Assembly (NCBI RefSeq): GCF_051200875.1 | Contig: NZ_CP195191.1 | Location: forward strand, 2,046,001 to 2,110,000 | Source of the DNA: Pseudotabrizicola sp051200875 | GTDB lineage: Bacteria; Pseudomonadota; Alphaproteobacteria; Rhodobacterales; Rhodobacteraceae | DNA: 64,000 bases | Direction of reading: 5' to 3' | In this document: positions 33,502 through 43,151 of the stretch, one piece after another | How positions within the stretch are numbered: the first letter of the stretch is position 1 | How the letters are laid out: every line of letters begins with the position of its first letter | The notes under the pieces: model-generated | The model's database searches: none | The model's input: only the letters and a program-made list of their open reading frames with translations | Told to the model about the DNA's origin: nothing | Program-made: the position numbers and the translations under genes

Positions 33502-33756
33502 TCAGCGCCCGAAGCGCCGACACAACCACCGCAAGATGAAAAGATTCACTCCCGGCGCAAGGATCGCCATTACCGTCCAACTTGATTCGGGCAGCAAATC
33601 GGCCAACAGCGTCCATGGTAATCCCAAGGGGATCAGAAAGACGCCCGAAAGCGGATCAGTGGGCTGGCCAAACCAGCCAAAGGTTCCAACGGCCCAAAGA
33701 AAGACAGCAACGGCCCAAAGACCGGCAAAGATCATGGTGGCGATACGGCAAATCAT
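33502..33756 (-). CDS. Small hypothetical membrane protein (84 aa)
   Basis: An 84-aa hydrophobic protein, MICRIATMIFAGLWAVAVFL at the start, with two or three predicted membrane spans (about 5-27, 38-55 and 60-76) and Trp/Phe/Gly-rich linkers. It ends in LRWLCRRFGR, a basic tail that would face the cytoplasm. AGGAATTGACACA precedes the ATG at 33756; in-frame codons upstream give a long charged leader not expected here. I do not recognise a family. It lies upstream of nap on the same strand, 280 bp away, so probably independent. Confidence 0.65.
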   Translation of the reverse strand: MICRIATMIFAGLWAVAVFLWAVGTFGWFGQPTDPLSGVFLIPLGLPWTLLADLLPESSWTVMAILAPGVNLFILRWLCRRFGR

Positions 33757-34166
33757 TGTGTCAATTCCTGTTGAGAATGGATGAACACTGCCACGCCGCT
33801 CAAGGCCAGTCATTATGGAAATGCGCCCGTTGGTAAGACCCCTTGGCCGCATTTTGGGCATGGCACGGTCCGACACACTCTGGCGACGCGCCAAGACCAA
33901 TCGCCTGCCTCGCCAAAAAATAATCTTTGACGTCAAACCAAGGGAACCTTTTCCTTACTCGCTCGTTCTTTCTGCATTGGAACTGAGAACAAAGACATAG
34001 CTGCCCCGAAGACAGGCAATTTGGCTGGTTTGATCGGCACTCCCAACCGTCAGCCTGATTGGCCGAGAAGATATATTTTAAGCCCGGACTCCGCTGCCAC
34101 GGCCGGGATTAGCTATCGGTTTCTGACAAGAAATTTTTTTGCGGACCTGCTTTGATTTACGCTTAG

Positions 34167-34264
34167 CCCGTCTCAGACGGGGACGCCGTCGCGAAACCCC
34201 CTCGCGGCGGCGTCGGATTATTGGGGGCTAGGGCCTGAACGCATTTTGGCCCGCCATTTTTTTG
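34167..34264 (+). ncRNA. Candidate structured RNA or double terminator
   Basis: Palindrome 34167-34181, a 13-bp stem with a 7-nt loop at 34182-34214 (one G-T pair), then GGGCC...GGCCC and GCCATTTTTTT at 34231-34264. The arrangement resembles the 3' end of a small RNA gene, but no clear promoter is visible, and the strand is a guess. Confidence 0.25.
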
Positions 34265-34508
34265 TAACAGTGGGCTGGCACGATACGAATGTACAGTAAG
34301 GATCAGCAAACGGATTGCTCCTTGTCTCACGCGTAAATAGTAGCCCGCGACTGTCGTTACATCTTTCAGTAAACAGTAAGTGGTGCCGGGTGGTCAGGCC
34401 TCGTCCCCAGAACCTGACTTGACCACCTCTTTTCATCCTAACCCAAATTCAGGCAAATTGCTAACTTTCCGTTAAAACGAGTTTCCAAGTTACTGATTTC
34501 AAACGGGT

Positions 34509-34532
34509 AAAAAAACGTCCCCGACGGGGACG
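34509..34532 (-). terminator. Terminator of the GT4 glycosyltransferase gene
   Basis: On the minus strand CGTCCCC-GTC-GGGGACG is followed by TTTTTTT, starting directly after the stop codon. Seven-bp GC stem with a clean U-run. Confidence 0.9.
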
Positions 34533-35762
34533 CTAGGTTTTGGGAGGGCCAAAGCTCTCGACGAACTCTACCAGCCTTGGCAGGCAGACCGTTTTCAGGT
34601 CGTAATTCTCGACCGCAAACTGACGCGCCGCTTCTCGTATCGGTTGATATTTTTCGGGGTTCGCCAAGGCCTCGATCAGGGTCTCTGACCAGCCCTTCAC
34701 ATCAAAGAAATCAACCAGCAGCCCCGTTTTTCCATGGGTCAACACCTCTTCAACCGGAGAGGTTTTTGACCCGACAACCAGACATCCCGCCGCCATAGAT
34801 TCCAGCATCGACCAAGACAGAACGAAGGGATAGGTCAGGTAAGCATGGGCGCGGCTGACCTGCATGATGTTGACAAAGACCGGATAGGCGACCTTGCCCA
34901 TGAAATGCACCCGGCTCATGTCCAGCTTGTCGCGCACTTCGGACAGGATCAGCTCTTTCCACCCCTTGGCCCCTTTCGGCGCCGATCCGTAACTGACCTC
35001 GTCCCCGCCGACGATCACGACCTGAGCATTGGGTCGCGCCGCCATGATCTCGGGCAAGGCACGCATGAAGATGTGATAGCCGCGATAGGGTTCCAGATTG
35101 CGGTTCACAAAGGTCAGAACCTCATCCCCCGCCCTGACCACCTGCCCGTTCGGAAGCTGAACCGTCGCCTGCGGGTTGGGGATCATGACCTCGGAATTCA
35201 CGCCGTCATGGATGACCTTCAACATCCCGCGGACAGAAGCCGGATAGGTGCTGGCCTGCCAAGCGGTTGGCGAAAGCCCCGCATCGGCATGGATCAGCGC
35301 CTGACCCAAATGCGCGGCCCGCCCCACAGCGATCAACTGCTGATCCAGTCCATAGGGGGTGAACTCGGTGTCAAAGCCGACATCCGCCCCCGACCCCATG
35401 TAATAGAACTCGGCATAGACGATCAGCTTTGCCTTGGGCCAGATTTCCTTCAGGTAAAGCGTCTCGCCCCAACCGGAATGGCCGAAGATCACGTCGGGAT
35501 AATAACCCTGCTCCCGCATTTTCTGGCAAACCCGGGCCACCGTCACGCCACGGTCGCTCATCGTGGTGTAGTTGCGGCCAAGCCGGGTCTGAGCCGGGTC
35601 GATCTTCATGCCGTCGTGTTTGTAGCGAGCCGTCTTGACTGTCGACTGTCTGGAATTGTTCGAGTCTGTCAGCGCCAGAACATCATGCCCGCGCCGCGCC
35701 ATCTCGGGCGCGAGATAAAGAAATTGGCCGGGAAAGTTCTGGTGAAGGAAAAGAATCTTCAT
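34533..35762 (-). CDS. GT4-family glycosyltransferase
   Basis: A 409-aa GT-B fold glycosyltransferase. The N-terminus MKILFLHQNFPGQFLYLAPEMARRGHDV is typical of GT4 enzymes (N-terminal domain of the FHQNFPGQF group). The C-terminal donor domain contains VTFVNRNLEPYRGYHIFMRALPEI, VVIVGGDEVSYG and the E-x7-E-like PFVLSWSMLESMAAGCLVVGS near 320. No membrane span. Acts at the cytoplasmic side on a surface polysaccharide or glycolipid; sugar unknown. It starts 25 bp after the yejF stop and may be read through from the yej operon, but it is functionally unrelated. AGAGG precedes the ATG. Confidence 0.88.
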   Translation of the reverse strand: MKILFLHQNFPGQFLYLAPEMARRGHDVLALTDSNNSRQSTVKTARYKHDGMKIDPAQTRLGRNYTTMSDRGVTVARVCQKMREQGYYPDVIFGHSGWGETLYLKEIWPKAKLIVYAEFYYMGSGADVGFDTEFTPYGLDQQLIAVGRAAHLGQALIHADAGLSPTAWQASTYPASVRGMLKVIHDGVNSEVMIPNPQATVQLPNGQVVRAGDEVLTFVNRNLEPYRGYHIFMRALPEIMAARPNAQVVIVGGDEVSYGSAPKGAKGWKELILSEVRDKLDMSRVHFMGKVAYPVFVNIMQVSRAHAYLTYPFVLSWSMLESMAAGCLVVGSKTSPVEEVLTHGKTGLLVDFFDVKGWSETLIEALANPEKYQPIREAARQFAVENYDLKTVCLPRLVEFVESFGPPKT

Positions 35763-35787
35763 CTGGCCTCTCGATCACAAAGCAAGG

Positions 35788-37371
35788 TCAACTTCCAAAG
35801 GCTGCAGCCATCAAGGTTCGGGTATAATCTGTCTGGGGCCGTTCAAAAACCGAGCGACTGTCCCCGGCCTCGACCACGTCGCCCGCCCGCATCACGATAA
35901 CCTTGTGCGATAGGGCCTTTACCACGCGAAGGTCATGGCTAATGAAGATATAGGCCAGCCCCCACTTCGCCTGAAGCGACCGGAGGAGTTCGACGATCTG
36001 AACCTGCACGGTCATGTCCAAGGCCGAGGTCGGTTCATCCAGCACCACGAGTTTCGGTCGAAGGATCATGGCCCGCGCAATCGCGATCCGCTGCCGCTGC
36101 CCGCCGGAAAATTCGTGCGGATAGCGGCCCATCATTGCCGGATCGAGCCCAACTTCGGTCAGGATATCGGCCACTTGTTTCCGGCGGGTCTCGGCGCTTG
36201 CTTCGTCATGCAGACTTAGACCCTCGGAGACGATTTGCTCAATCGTCATGCGTGGCGACAAGCTGCCGTAGGGATCTTGGAAAACGATCTGCATGTGACG
36301 GCGAACGGGACGCATTTGCCTTTGGCTGTAGCCCGAGATGTCTTTACCCAAAACCACAATTGGGCCATCCGAAGGCACCAGCCGCAGCAACGCCAATGCA
36401 AGCGTGGTCTTGCCCGAACCGGATTCGCCGACAACGCCCAGGGTTTCGCCCTCGCGAACCGACAGTGTGGCATCGTTGACGGCTTTCACATGACCAACCG
36501 TCCGGCGCAAAAGCCCAGCGGTGATCGGGAACCAAACGCGCAAGCCTTTGGTGCTGACCACCTCTGCCGCACCTTCGGGCACCGGGTCTGGCTGCCCCTT
36601 CGGCTCGGCCGCCAACAGTTTTTGCGTGTACGGATGACGCGGGTTGGTGAAAATCTCGGCTGTTTTCCCTTGCTCGACAATCTCGCCGCCCTGCATCACG
36701 CAGACACGGTCGGCGATGCGGCGCACGATACCAAGGTCATGGGTGATGAACAAAAGACTGAGACCTTCGGTTGCCTGCAACTCAGCAAGCAGATCAAGGA
36801 TCTGCGCCTGAATGGTCACATCCAGCGCCGTGGTCGGCTCATCGGCAATCAAGAGTTCCGGGCCATTGGCTAGCGCCATCGCGATCATGACGCGCTGACG
36901 TTGGCCACCCGACAACTGGTGCGGATAAGAGCCGAGCCGGCTTTCTGCGTCGCGGATACCCACTTTGTTCAGCAGGTCCAGAATGCGTTTTCGTGCAGCC
37001 TCTCCGCTCAGGCCCTGATGCAACGACAGGCTTTCGCCCAACTGCCGTTCGATCGTGTGCAGCGGGTTGAGGCTGGTCATCGGCTCTTGGAAGATAAAGC
37101 TGATGTCATTGCCCCGCACGCGGCGAAGATCATTCTCGCTGGCCCCGATCATCTGGGTGCCATTATAGGTGACAGACCCTTCGACCTTGGCATTATCGCC
37201 AAGCAGGGCCACGGTCGACAACGCGGTGACAGATTTTCCTGATCCGCTTTCCCCGACCAAGGCGACCGTTTCGCCCTTGCCGACGGTAAAGCTTACGCCC
37301 TTCACGGCCTCGATCACCCGTCCGTCCTGCCGGAAGGAAATCTTCAGGTTCTTCACGTCAAGCACGGTCAT
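35788..37371 (-). CDS. yejF: Peptide ABC transporter ATPase YejF (fused double ATPase)
   Basis: A 527-aa protein with two complete ABC ATPase domains, as in YejF of the microcin C/oligopeptide importer. First domain: Walker A GESGSGKS near residue 37, signature LSGGQRQRV, Walker B LLIADEPTTALD. Second: GESGSGKT near 315, FSGGQRQRI, LVVLDEPTSALD. Each is followed by the oligopeptide-transport C-terminal extension (HPYTQKLL; DYTRTLM). The ATG at 37371 overlaps the yejE stop as ATGA, so the longer in-frame start at 37476 is not used. Confidence 0.95.
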   Translation of the reverse strand: MTVLDVKNLKISFRQDGRVIEAVKGVSFTVGKGETVALVGESGSGKSVTALSTVALLGDNAKVEGSVTYNGTQMIGASENDLRRVRGNDISFIFQEPMTSLNPLHTIERQLGESLSLHQGLSGEAARKRILDLLNKVGIRDAESRLGSYPHQLSGGQRQRVMIAMALANGPELLIADEPTTALDVTIQAQILDLLAELQATEGLSLLFITHDLGIVRRIADRVCVMQGGEIVEQGKTAEIFTNPRHPYTQKLLAAEPKGQPDPVPEGAAEVVSTKGLRVWFPITAGLLRRTVGHVKAVNDATLSVREGETLGVVGESGSGKTTLALALLRLVPSDGPIVVLGKDISGYSQRQMRPVRRHMQIVFQDPYGSLSPRMTIEQIVSEGLSLHDEASAETRRKQVADILTEVGLDPAMMGRYPHEFSGGQRQRIAIARAMILRPKLVVLDEPTSALDMTVQVQIVELLRSLQAKWGLAYIFISHDLRVVKALSHKVIVMRAGDVVEAGDSRSVFERPQTDYTRTLMAAAFGS

Positions 37372-38480
37372 TGGAACGTCTTTCGCGGATCGAAGGCATC
37401 GCGCACGCCTTCGAAGATAAAGACCAGAAGGCTGAGCATGATGGCGAAGGTGAAGAAGGCGGTGAACCCCAGCCAAGGGGCCTGAAGATTCTGTTTCGCC
37501 TGCTGCGTCATTTCCCCAAGAGACGGCGCGCTGGAGGGCAGGCCAAAGCCAAGGAAATCAAGGCTGGTCAGGGCGCCGATGGTGCCAGTGATGATAAAGG
37601 GCAGCATAGTGAGGGTGGCGACCATCGCATTGGGAAGCACATGGCGGAACATGATCACACGGTCGGGCACGCCAAGCGCGCGGGCGGCGCGGACATATTC
37701 AAAGTTCCGAGCACGCAGGAATTCGGCGCGCACTACACCGACAAGGCTTGTCCATCCGAACAGCACCATCAGGAAAATCAGCAGCCAGAAGTTCATCGTG
37801 AACACGGCCGAGACGATGATGATGACATAAAGCATCGGCATCGCGCCCCAAATCTCGATGATCCGTTGCAGGATCAGGTCGGTAAGTCCGCCGAAATAGC
37901 CCTGCACCGCACCGGCAGCGATGCCGATGACCGATGTGAGCAGAGTGACGATCAAGGCAAAACTGACCGAGAGCCGGAAGCCATAGATCACCCGCGCCAG
38001 CACGTCGCGGGCGGTGTCATCGGTGCCCAGCCAGTGATTTTCATCCGGGGCCGAGGGGGCAGCCTTTCCAAGGTCATTGATGGTGGTAAAACTGTAGGGG
38101 ATAGGCGCCCAAAGGATTGAGCCCTTTATGAAATCTTCGGTGCTTTCTGCCATCGTGCCATTTTCTGACGCTTCGATCACCGTTTCTGGTTCGTCAAAAC
38201 ATTCGATCATCCCGCCAGAGATGATCAGGCATTGAACCTCGATATCGCGGTATTCCGCTTCGGTCTTGAAATCGCCACCGAAGGCCGTTTCAGGGTAGAA
38301 CTTCAGGAATGGCACATGCCACTCGCCCCGATAGTTGACCAAAAGCGGCTTGTCGTTTGCGACGAGTTCCGCACAAAGCGAAATGCCGTAGAGAATCGAG
38401 AAGATGATCAGCGACCAGTAGGCCCGACGATTGGCCTTGAAGTTGCGCCAGCGGCGTTGATTCAGCGGGGAGAGTGCCAT
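37368..38480 (-). CDS. yejE: Peptide ABC transporter permease YejE
   Basis: A 370-aa inner-membrane permease. One N-terminal span (YWSLIIFSILYGISLCAEL), a periplasmic stretch of about 100 residues, then the usual five-span permease core with the EAA loop RAARALGVPDRVIMFRHVLPNA. WLGTDDTARDVLARVIYG is the OppC-type signature. It starts 2 bp after yejB and overlaps yejF. Confidence 0.95.
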   Translation of the reverse strand: MALSPLNQRRWRNFKANRRAYWSLIIFSILYGISLCAELVANDKPLLVNYRGEWHVPFLKFYPETAFGGDFKTEAEYRDIEVQCLIISGGMIECFDEPETVIEASENGTMAESTEDFIKGSILWAPIPYSFTTINDLGKAAPSAPDENHWLGTDDTARDVLARVIYGFRLSVSFALIVTLLTSVIGIAAGAVQGYFGGLTDLILQRIIEIWGAMPMLYVIIIVSAVFTMNFWLLIFLMVLFGWTSLVGVVRAEFLRARNFEYVRAARALGVPDRVIMFRHVLPNAMVATLTMLPFIITGTIGALTSLDFLGFGLPSSAPSLGEMTQQAKQNLQAPWLGFTAFFTFAIMLSLLVFIFEGVRDAFDPRKTFQ

Positions 38481-38482
38481 CG

Positions 38483-39631
38483 TCAGCCCCTCCGCTCAAA
38501 ATCAATGCGGGGGTCAATCCAGACATACATCAGGTCTGAAATGATGCCGACCAACAGCCCCATCAGGCCAAAGAAGTAAAGCGTGCCGAAGATCACAGGA
38601 TAGTCACGCTCGACCGCCGACTTGTAGAAAAGCTGGCCAAGGCCATCGAGAGTGAAGACATATTCGATCAGAAGGCTTCCGCCAAAGAAAACGCTGATGA
38701 AGAGTGCCGGAAAGCCCGCAATGACGATCAGCATCGCGTTGCGGAAAACATGGCCATAAAGCACGCGGCTTTCTGTCAAACCCTTGGCGCGAGCGGTCAT
38801 CACATATTGCTTTTTGATCTCGTCAAGAAAGCTGTTCTTGGTCAGGAGCGTGAGGGTAGCAAAGCTGGAAATGGTTGAGGCAAGAACCGGCAAGGTGATG
38901 TGCCAGAAGTAATCGGCCACCTTGCCCAAAAGGCTCAGATCTTCCCAATTATCTGAGGTCAGGCCACGCAGCGGGAACCAGCGGAAGTAACTGCCGCCCG
39001 CAAAGACCACCAGCAGCAGAATGGCGAAAAGAAAGCCGGGGATCGCATAGCCAACAATGATCGCGCCAGAAGTCCAGGTGTCAAAGGGCGAACCATCTCG
39101 CACAGCCTTGCGGATGCCCAAAGGGATCGAGATCAGGTAAGCGATCAGCGTAGACCAAAGGCCAAGAGTGATCGACACCGGCATCTTTTCAAGCACCAGA
39201 TCCATCACCCCGATCGACCGGAAGTGGCTTTCACCGAAGTCGAACTGGACGTAGTTCCACATCATGATGAAGAACCGCTCATAGGCGGGGATCTTTTCCT
39301 TGACGCATTCAGGGGCATTAAGGCTGGGTTTTCCGGCAAACCCGGGTTCGCAGACAAACCGAGAGAAGCCGAACTGAACCTCTAGCTCCGCCAAAAAGGC
39401 CGGGTCCAAGCCGCGGGCGCCGACATAACCACTGTCCGCGTTTTGCTGTTCGGCCCCGGCATCTGCTCCGCCGGAAATGGCCTCCAGACTATCACCCTTG
39501 CCTTCGATCCGGGACAAGACCTGTTCGATCGGCCCGCCCGGTACGAATTGCGTCAGCGCGAAGTTGATCACCATGATCCCGAACAGCGTCGGGATAATCA
39601 AAAGCAATCGCCTTAAAATATAGGCGCCCAT
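38483..39631 (-). CDS. yejB: Peptide ABC transporter permease YejB
   Basis: A 382-aa permease with MGAYILRRLLLIIPTLFGIMV at the N-terminus (first span), a periplasmic loop and a five-span core containing LTKNSFLDEIKKQYVMTARAKGL and the EAA-like VLYGHVFRNAML. OppB-type, slightly longer than E. coli YejB (364 aa) because of an extended loop near 45-120. Lies between yejA and yejE. Confidence 0.95.
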   Translation of the reverse strand: MGAYILRRLLLIIPTLFGIMVINFALTQFVPGGPIEQVLSRIEGKGDSLEAISGGADAGAEQQNADSGYVGARGLDPAFLAELEVQFGFSRFVCEPGFAGKPSLNAPECVKEKIPAYERFFIMMWNYVQFDFGESHFRSIGVMDLVLEKMPVSITLGLWSTLIAYLISIPLGIRKAVRDGSPFDTWTSGAIIVGYAIPGFLFAILLLVVFAGGSYFRWFPLRGLTSDNWEDLSLLGKVADYFWHITLPVLASTISSFATLTLLTKNSFLDEIKKQYVMTARAKGLTESRVLYGHVFRNAMLIVIAGFPALFISVFFGGSLLIEYVFTLDGLGQLFYKSAVERDYPVIFGTLYFFGLMGLLVGIISDLMYVWIDPRIDFERRG

Positions 39632-39656
39632 CTGGCTTGCCTGCCCGTTCTTGTCG

Positions 39657-41510
39657 TTAGCGCAGCAGGCCCGAAGCCTTCAGGGCCGCCGCTTTTTCTT
39701 CGTTGTACCACCAGAAGTCCAATTCGCCCAGAGTATAGGGCGGCAAGGTTTCTGGATGTTCGTACATGTCGTAGTAAGCAACTGTGTGCTGATCTTTGAA
39801 CCACTGCGGCACCCAGAAACGTTCAGCGCGCAAGGCGCGGTCCAGTGCCTTGGTTGCAACCGTCAACTCGTCGAGGGATTTCGCCGCCATCACGACGTCG
39901 ATCAGCTTGTCAATCCCTTTCGATTTCAGCCCCATAACGTTGAACACCGAAACATCGGCGGTCTCGGAACCGTAGTACTGCTTCAACTCTGAGCCCGAGA
40001 TATAGCCCGATCGAGCATTGCCTACGATAATGTCGAAATCATAGGCCGGATTGCGGGTGCGGCTTTCCATCTGGGCATTGTCGACGCGAGTTAGCTTTGC
40101 ATCAACGCCAAGAGCTTTCAGGTTCTCGACATAGGGATTCACGATGCGGTCAAAGCTGGGACTGTCGTTCAAAAATTCGACCGCCAGTGTTTCACCTTTG
40201 GCATTACGGCGCAGACCATCATTTCCGACAATCCAGCCTGCCTCGTCCAACAGGGCACTGGCCTTTCGCAGGTTGCCGCGATCCAATTGCCGGTCACCAG
40301 AGACCGGGGCCATGACAGCTTCGTCGGTCAGGATGCTTTCTGGCAGCAGGCCTTCCTCCACGATGGGTTTCAGGATCGCCAGTTCCTCTGGTGTCGGAAC
40401 CCCTTCGGCGGCCAGCCAAGAATTTTCCCAGACCGAATTGATCCGGGCATAGATGCCATAGAATAGGGTCGCGTTCGACCATTCGAAGTTGAACATTAAC
40501 CCAATAGCTTCGCGCACACGCGGGTCTTGGAACTTTTCGCGGCGCAGGTTGAAGACAAAGGATTGTCCATTGGCCTTGTTGCCGTCAGGCAGCTCAACCT
40601 TCTTAACCTGACCGCTTGCCACTTCGGGGAAATCATAGCCCGTAGCCCATTTGATTGAACTGGCTTCATTTCGGAAGGTGTAGTTTCCGGCCTTGAAACC
40701 TTCAAACGCGGCGTCGTAGTCGCCGTAGTACTCCAATCGAATGATGTCGAAATTCCCGCGCCCGATTTGCATGGGGTGCGAGTTACCCCAGTAATCCGGG
40801 TTGCGTCTGTAGGTTACCGATTTGCCAACATCGATCTTGTCGACGACATACTGGCCCGTGCCCATGAAGGGCGTCATGCTGCTTTCTTCAAGGTCTAGGT
40901 TGTTCGCTTGGTAATGCGCCTTCGACATGATGGGCAACCCGCCCATATCGGCGGGCAAATCGCGGAACGAATTACCGGCCTTGAAGGTGAACTTGATCTT
41001 CAGCGGGTCCAGAACCTCGACCTTTTCAACCTGCGTTGCCAGAACGGTGCGAAAATCCGTCAGGCCCTTCGCAAGGAAGGTTTCATAAGAGAACAGGACA
41101 TCATCGGCTGTCATCGGCGTGCCGTCGGAGAATTTCACATCGTCGCGAAGGTTAAAGACCACCCAAGAGCGATCTGCCGGATATTCCATCGTGGTGCACA
41201 ACAGGCAGTAGACCGCGCCGATCTCATCGGCCGTGCCTTGCAGAATGGATTCGAACATCACAGACGACAACCCGGCGGCGCGGCCTTTCACCGAGTAGGG
41301 GTTCATGCTGTCAAATCCGCCAAAGGCCCATTGGCTGATTTCGCCGCCTTTGGGCGCATTCGGGTTTACATAGGGAAGGTGCGCGTAATCCGCGGGCAGC
41401 TTCAGCTCCCCAAAGGTCGAAATGCCATGAGATACGGTCACCCCGTCCTGTGCCTGCGCCATCGAACCCAATGCAATCGCGACTGCCAGACCAAACCAAT
41501 GCCGTGCCAT
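39657..41510 (-). CDS. yejA: Periplasmic peptide-binding protein YejA
   Basis: Solute-binding protein of the YejABEF importer (oligopeptides, microcin C), 617 aa. Signal peptide MARHWFGLAVAIALGSMAQAQ, then SBP family 5 features: GISTFGELKLPADYAHLPYVNPNAPKGG, DRSWVVFNLRDDVKFSDGTPMTADDV and NPDYWGNSHP. GGGGAG precedes the ATG at 41510; an upstream in-frame start (41633) would mask the signal peptide. Promoter region of 159 bp upstream also holds the terminator of the cytochrome gene. Confidence 0.95.
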   Translation of the reverse strand: MARHWFGLAVAIALGSMAQAQDGVTVSHGISTFGELKLPADYAHLPYVNPNAPKGGEISQWAFGGFDSMNPYSVKGRAAGLSSVMFESILQGTADEIGAVYCLLCTTMEYPADRSWVVFNLRDDVKFSDGTPMTADDVLFSYETFLAKGLTDFRTVLATQVEKVEVLDPLKIKFTFKAGNSFRDLPADMGGLPIMSKAHYQANNLDLEESSMTPFMGTGQYVVDKIDVGKSVTYRRNPDYWGNSHPMQIGRGNFDIIRLEYYGDYDAAFEGFKAGNYTFRNEASSIKWATGYDFPEVASGQVKKVELPDGNKANGQSFVFNLRREKFQDPRVREAIGLMFNFEWSNATLFYGIYARINSVWENSWLAAEGVPTPEELAILKPIVEEGLLPESILTDEAVMAPVSGDRQLDRGNLRKASALLDEAGWIVGNDGLRRNAKGETLAVEFLNDSPSFDRIVNPYVENLKALGVDAKLTRVDNAQMESRTRNPAYDFDIIVGNARSGYISGSELKQYYGSETADVSVFNVMGLKSKGIDKLIDVVMAAKSLDELTVATKALDRALRAERFWVPQWFKDQHTVAYYDMYEHPETLPPYTLGELDFWWYNEEKAAALKASGLLR

Positions 41511-41626
41511 GCGTTCTCCCCTGTCATCAATGCCGCTTTTCGCGACTTTCATCCATTTAGAGAAGTAAAGCGCGGAATGTCGATGGCTCAAGTTGCGTTT
41601 GCGTGAGCAAGGCGCAACAATTGAAA

Positions 41627-41648
41627 AGGCCACCCCGAAGGATGGCCC
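41627..41648 (-). terminator. Terminator of the membrane-anchored cytochrome c gene
   Basis: On the minus strand GGCCATCC-TTCG-GGGTGGCC followed by TTTTC; 8-bp stem with one G-T pair and a stable UUCG tetraloop, 21 bp after the stop at 41670. Confidence 0.85.
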
Positions 41649-41669
41649 AAAAGCAGGATTTCTGGCAGA

Positions 41670-42191
41670 TCAGTTGGTGGTTGCCAGATATGCAATCACG
41701 TTTGCGCGGTCTTCAGCTTTGGGCAGACCGGCAAAGGACATCTTGGTGCCCGGGGCATAGCCCTTCGGGTTGGCCAAGAAACCGTCGAGGTTTTCCGGGG
41801 TCCAGGCTTCGCTGGCCATGCTCAGCAGCACATCGGAATAGCCGAAGCCAGCCGACGATGCCTTGGCGCGATCAACAACGCCGTTCAGGTGCGGACCGGT
41901 GCCATCAGCGCCGTCCAGTTTGTGGCAGGCCTTGCATTTGGCAAACACCTTTTCACCAGCCGCAGCATCAGCCGAAGCATAGAGCGTCGCGAAATCCGGG
42001 CCCTCTTCGGCGGCACCGGCGCTTTCACTCGCGCCCGTGTCAATGACATAGGCCTGATGTACCTCTTCATCACCATGCGCTTCGGCCGTGGTGTGATAAA
42101 GCGTTTCGGCGGCCCAGCCACCCAGCAGATAAACGAGAAGCGAGCCGCAGAGAGCGCCCGTCACCTTGGTCATCGTCATCGTGTCGAACAT
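41670..42191 (-). CDS. Membrane-anchored cytochrome c (c-y/CycM type)
   Basis: A 173-aa cytochrome with an uncleaved N-terminal anchor (about 8-30, VTGALCGSLLVYLLGGWAAETLY), an acidic Ala/Glu-rich linker (35-75) and a class I cytochrome c domain: CKACH heme site near 86, GPHLNGVVDR, and the Met ligand in PGTKMSFAGLP. This is the layout of the membrane-bound cytochromes c-y of Rhodobacter and CycM of rhizobia, which donate electrons to terminal oxidases or the photosynthetic reaction centre. GGGAAGG precedes the ATG. Divergent from pheA. Confidence 0.93.
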   Translation of the reverse strand: MFDTMTMTKVTGALCGSLLVYLLGGWAAETLYHTTAEAHGDEEVHQAYVIDTGASESAGAAEEGPDFATLYASADAAAGEKVFAKCKACHKLDGADGTGPHLNGVVDRAKASSAGFGYSDVLLSMASEAWTPENLDGFLANPKGYAPGTKMSFAGLPKAEDRANVIAYLATTN

Positions 42192-42314
42192 GTCGCGCCT
42201 TCCCTTGGCAATCGTCTGGCGTGGCTTCTAACCGCTTCCCCCGGTCGGTTTCAAGGTGTAGGACCGCGACCAATCGCCCTTTTCGTAGGGTTTTTCGACA
42301 GACGGAGCCTTTGA

Positions 42315-43145
42315 ATGACCGGTCGCATCGCGTTTCAGGGGGAATTGGGGGCCTATTCCCACCAGGCTTGCCAGCAAGCACGGCCAGATTTCGAGGTTGT
42401 TCCTTGTCAGACATTTGAAGATGTCGTCGAGATGACTCGGTCTGGTGAGGTCGAATTGGGCATGTTGGCGGTCGAAAATTCCACCTATGGCCGCGTCGCT
42501 GACGTTCACAGCCTGCTGCCGAAGGCCGGATTGCATATCGTCGACGAAGCCTTCGTACGCGTGCATGTCAATCTGCTGGGTGTGCCGGGGGCAAAAGTTG
42601 AAGATGTGCGCGAAGCGCATGGTCATGTTGTTATCTTGCCGCAATGCGCTGGTTTTCTGAAGAGCCATGGAATCAAGGGTAAGGTCAGTTCTGACAATGC
42701 CCGCGCCGCACGTGAGGTCGCCGAGGCCGGAGATAAAAGTAAAGCTGCGCTGGCCAGCGAATTGGCGGCCTCGATCTACGGGCTGGATGTTCTTGCCCGC
42801 CATATCGAAGATCACAAGAACAACACCACACGCTTTCTCGTTATGTCACGTGAAGCCGATCTGAGCCGCCGTGCCGAGCAGATGATCACAACATTCACCT
42901 TCCGCGTCCGCAACATCCCTGCGGCCCTCTACAAGGCGCTTGGGGGTTTTGCGACAAACGGAATCAACATGACGAAGCTGGAAAGCTATATGGTCGGCGG
43001 TTCGTTCATGGCGACGGAATTCTACGCCGACATCGAAGGCCACCCCGACGATCCGAATGTGGCACTCGCCTTAGAAGAATTGGACTATTTTACCACCCAT
43101 GTGAACATTCTGGGCGTTTATCCATCGGACCGACTGCGCGGCTGA
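42315..43145 (+). CDS. pheA: Prephenate dehydratase
   Basis: Converts prephenate to phenylpyruvate for phenylalanine synthesis. The 276-aa stand-alone enzyme has the dehydratase domain (1 to about 180; IAFQGELGAYSHQA, VENSTYGRV, and the catalytic NNTTRFLV near 174) and a C-terminal ACT domain (about 192-270, IPAALYKALGGFATNGINMTKLES) for feedback inhibition by phenylalanine. GGAG precedes the ATG. No chorismate mutase domain is fused. Confidence 0.97.
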   Translation: MTGRIAFQGELGAYSHQACQQARPDFEVVPCQTFEDVVEMTRSGEVELGMLAVENSTYGRVADVHSLLPKAGLHIVDEAFVRVHVNLLGVPGAKVEDVREAHGHVVILPQCAGFLKSHGIKGKVSSDNARAAREVAEAGDKSKAALASELAASIYGLDVLARHIEDHKNNTTRFLVMSREADLSRRAEQMITTFTFRVRNIPAALYKALGGFATNGINMTKLESYMVGGSFMATEFYADIEGHPDDPNVALALEELDYFTTHVNILGVYPSDRLRG

Positions 43146-43151
43146 AATCGG

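Larger units (their letters stand above)
33757..34532. other. 776-bp region without a supported gene
   Basis: Frames here are short and have no recognisable products. The left 300 bp are plain. At 34167-34214 two hairpins stand side by side, a 15-nt palindrome CCCGTCTcAGACGGG (34167-34181) and a 13-bp stem (arms 34182-34194 and 34202-34214). GGGCC/GGCCC (34231-34252) followed by a T-run could end a plus-strand transcript. The region ends with the terminator of the GT4 gene. Confidence 0.6.

Noticed and set aside
33413..33616. Short minus-strand frame before the 84-aa membrane gene
   Set aside because: Overlaps that gene in another frame and has no ribosome site or family.
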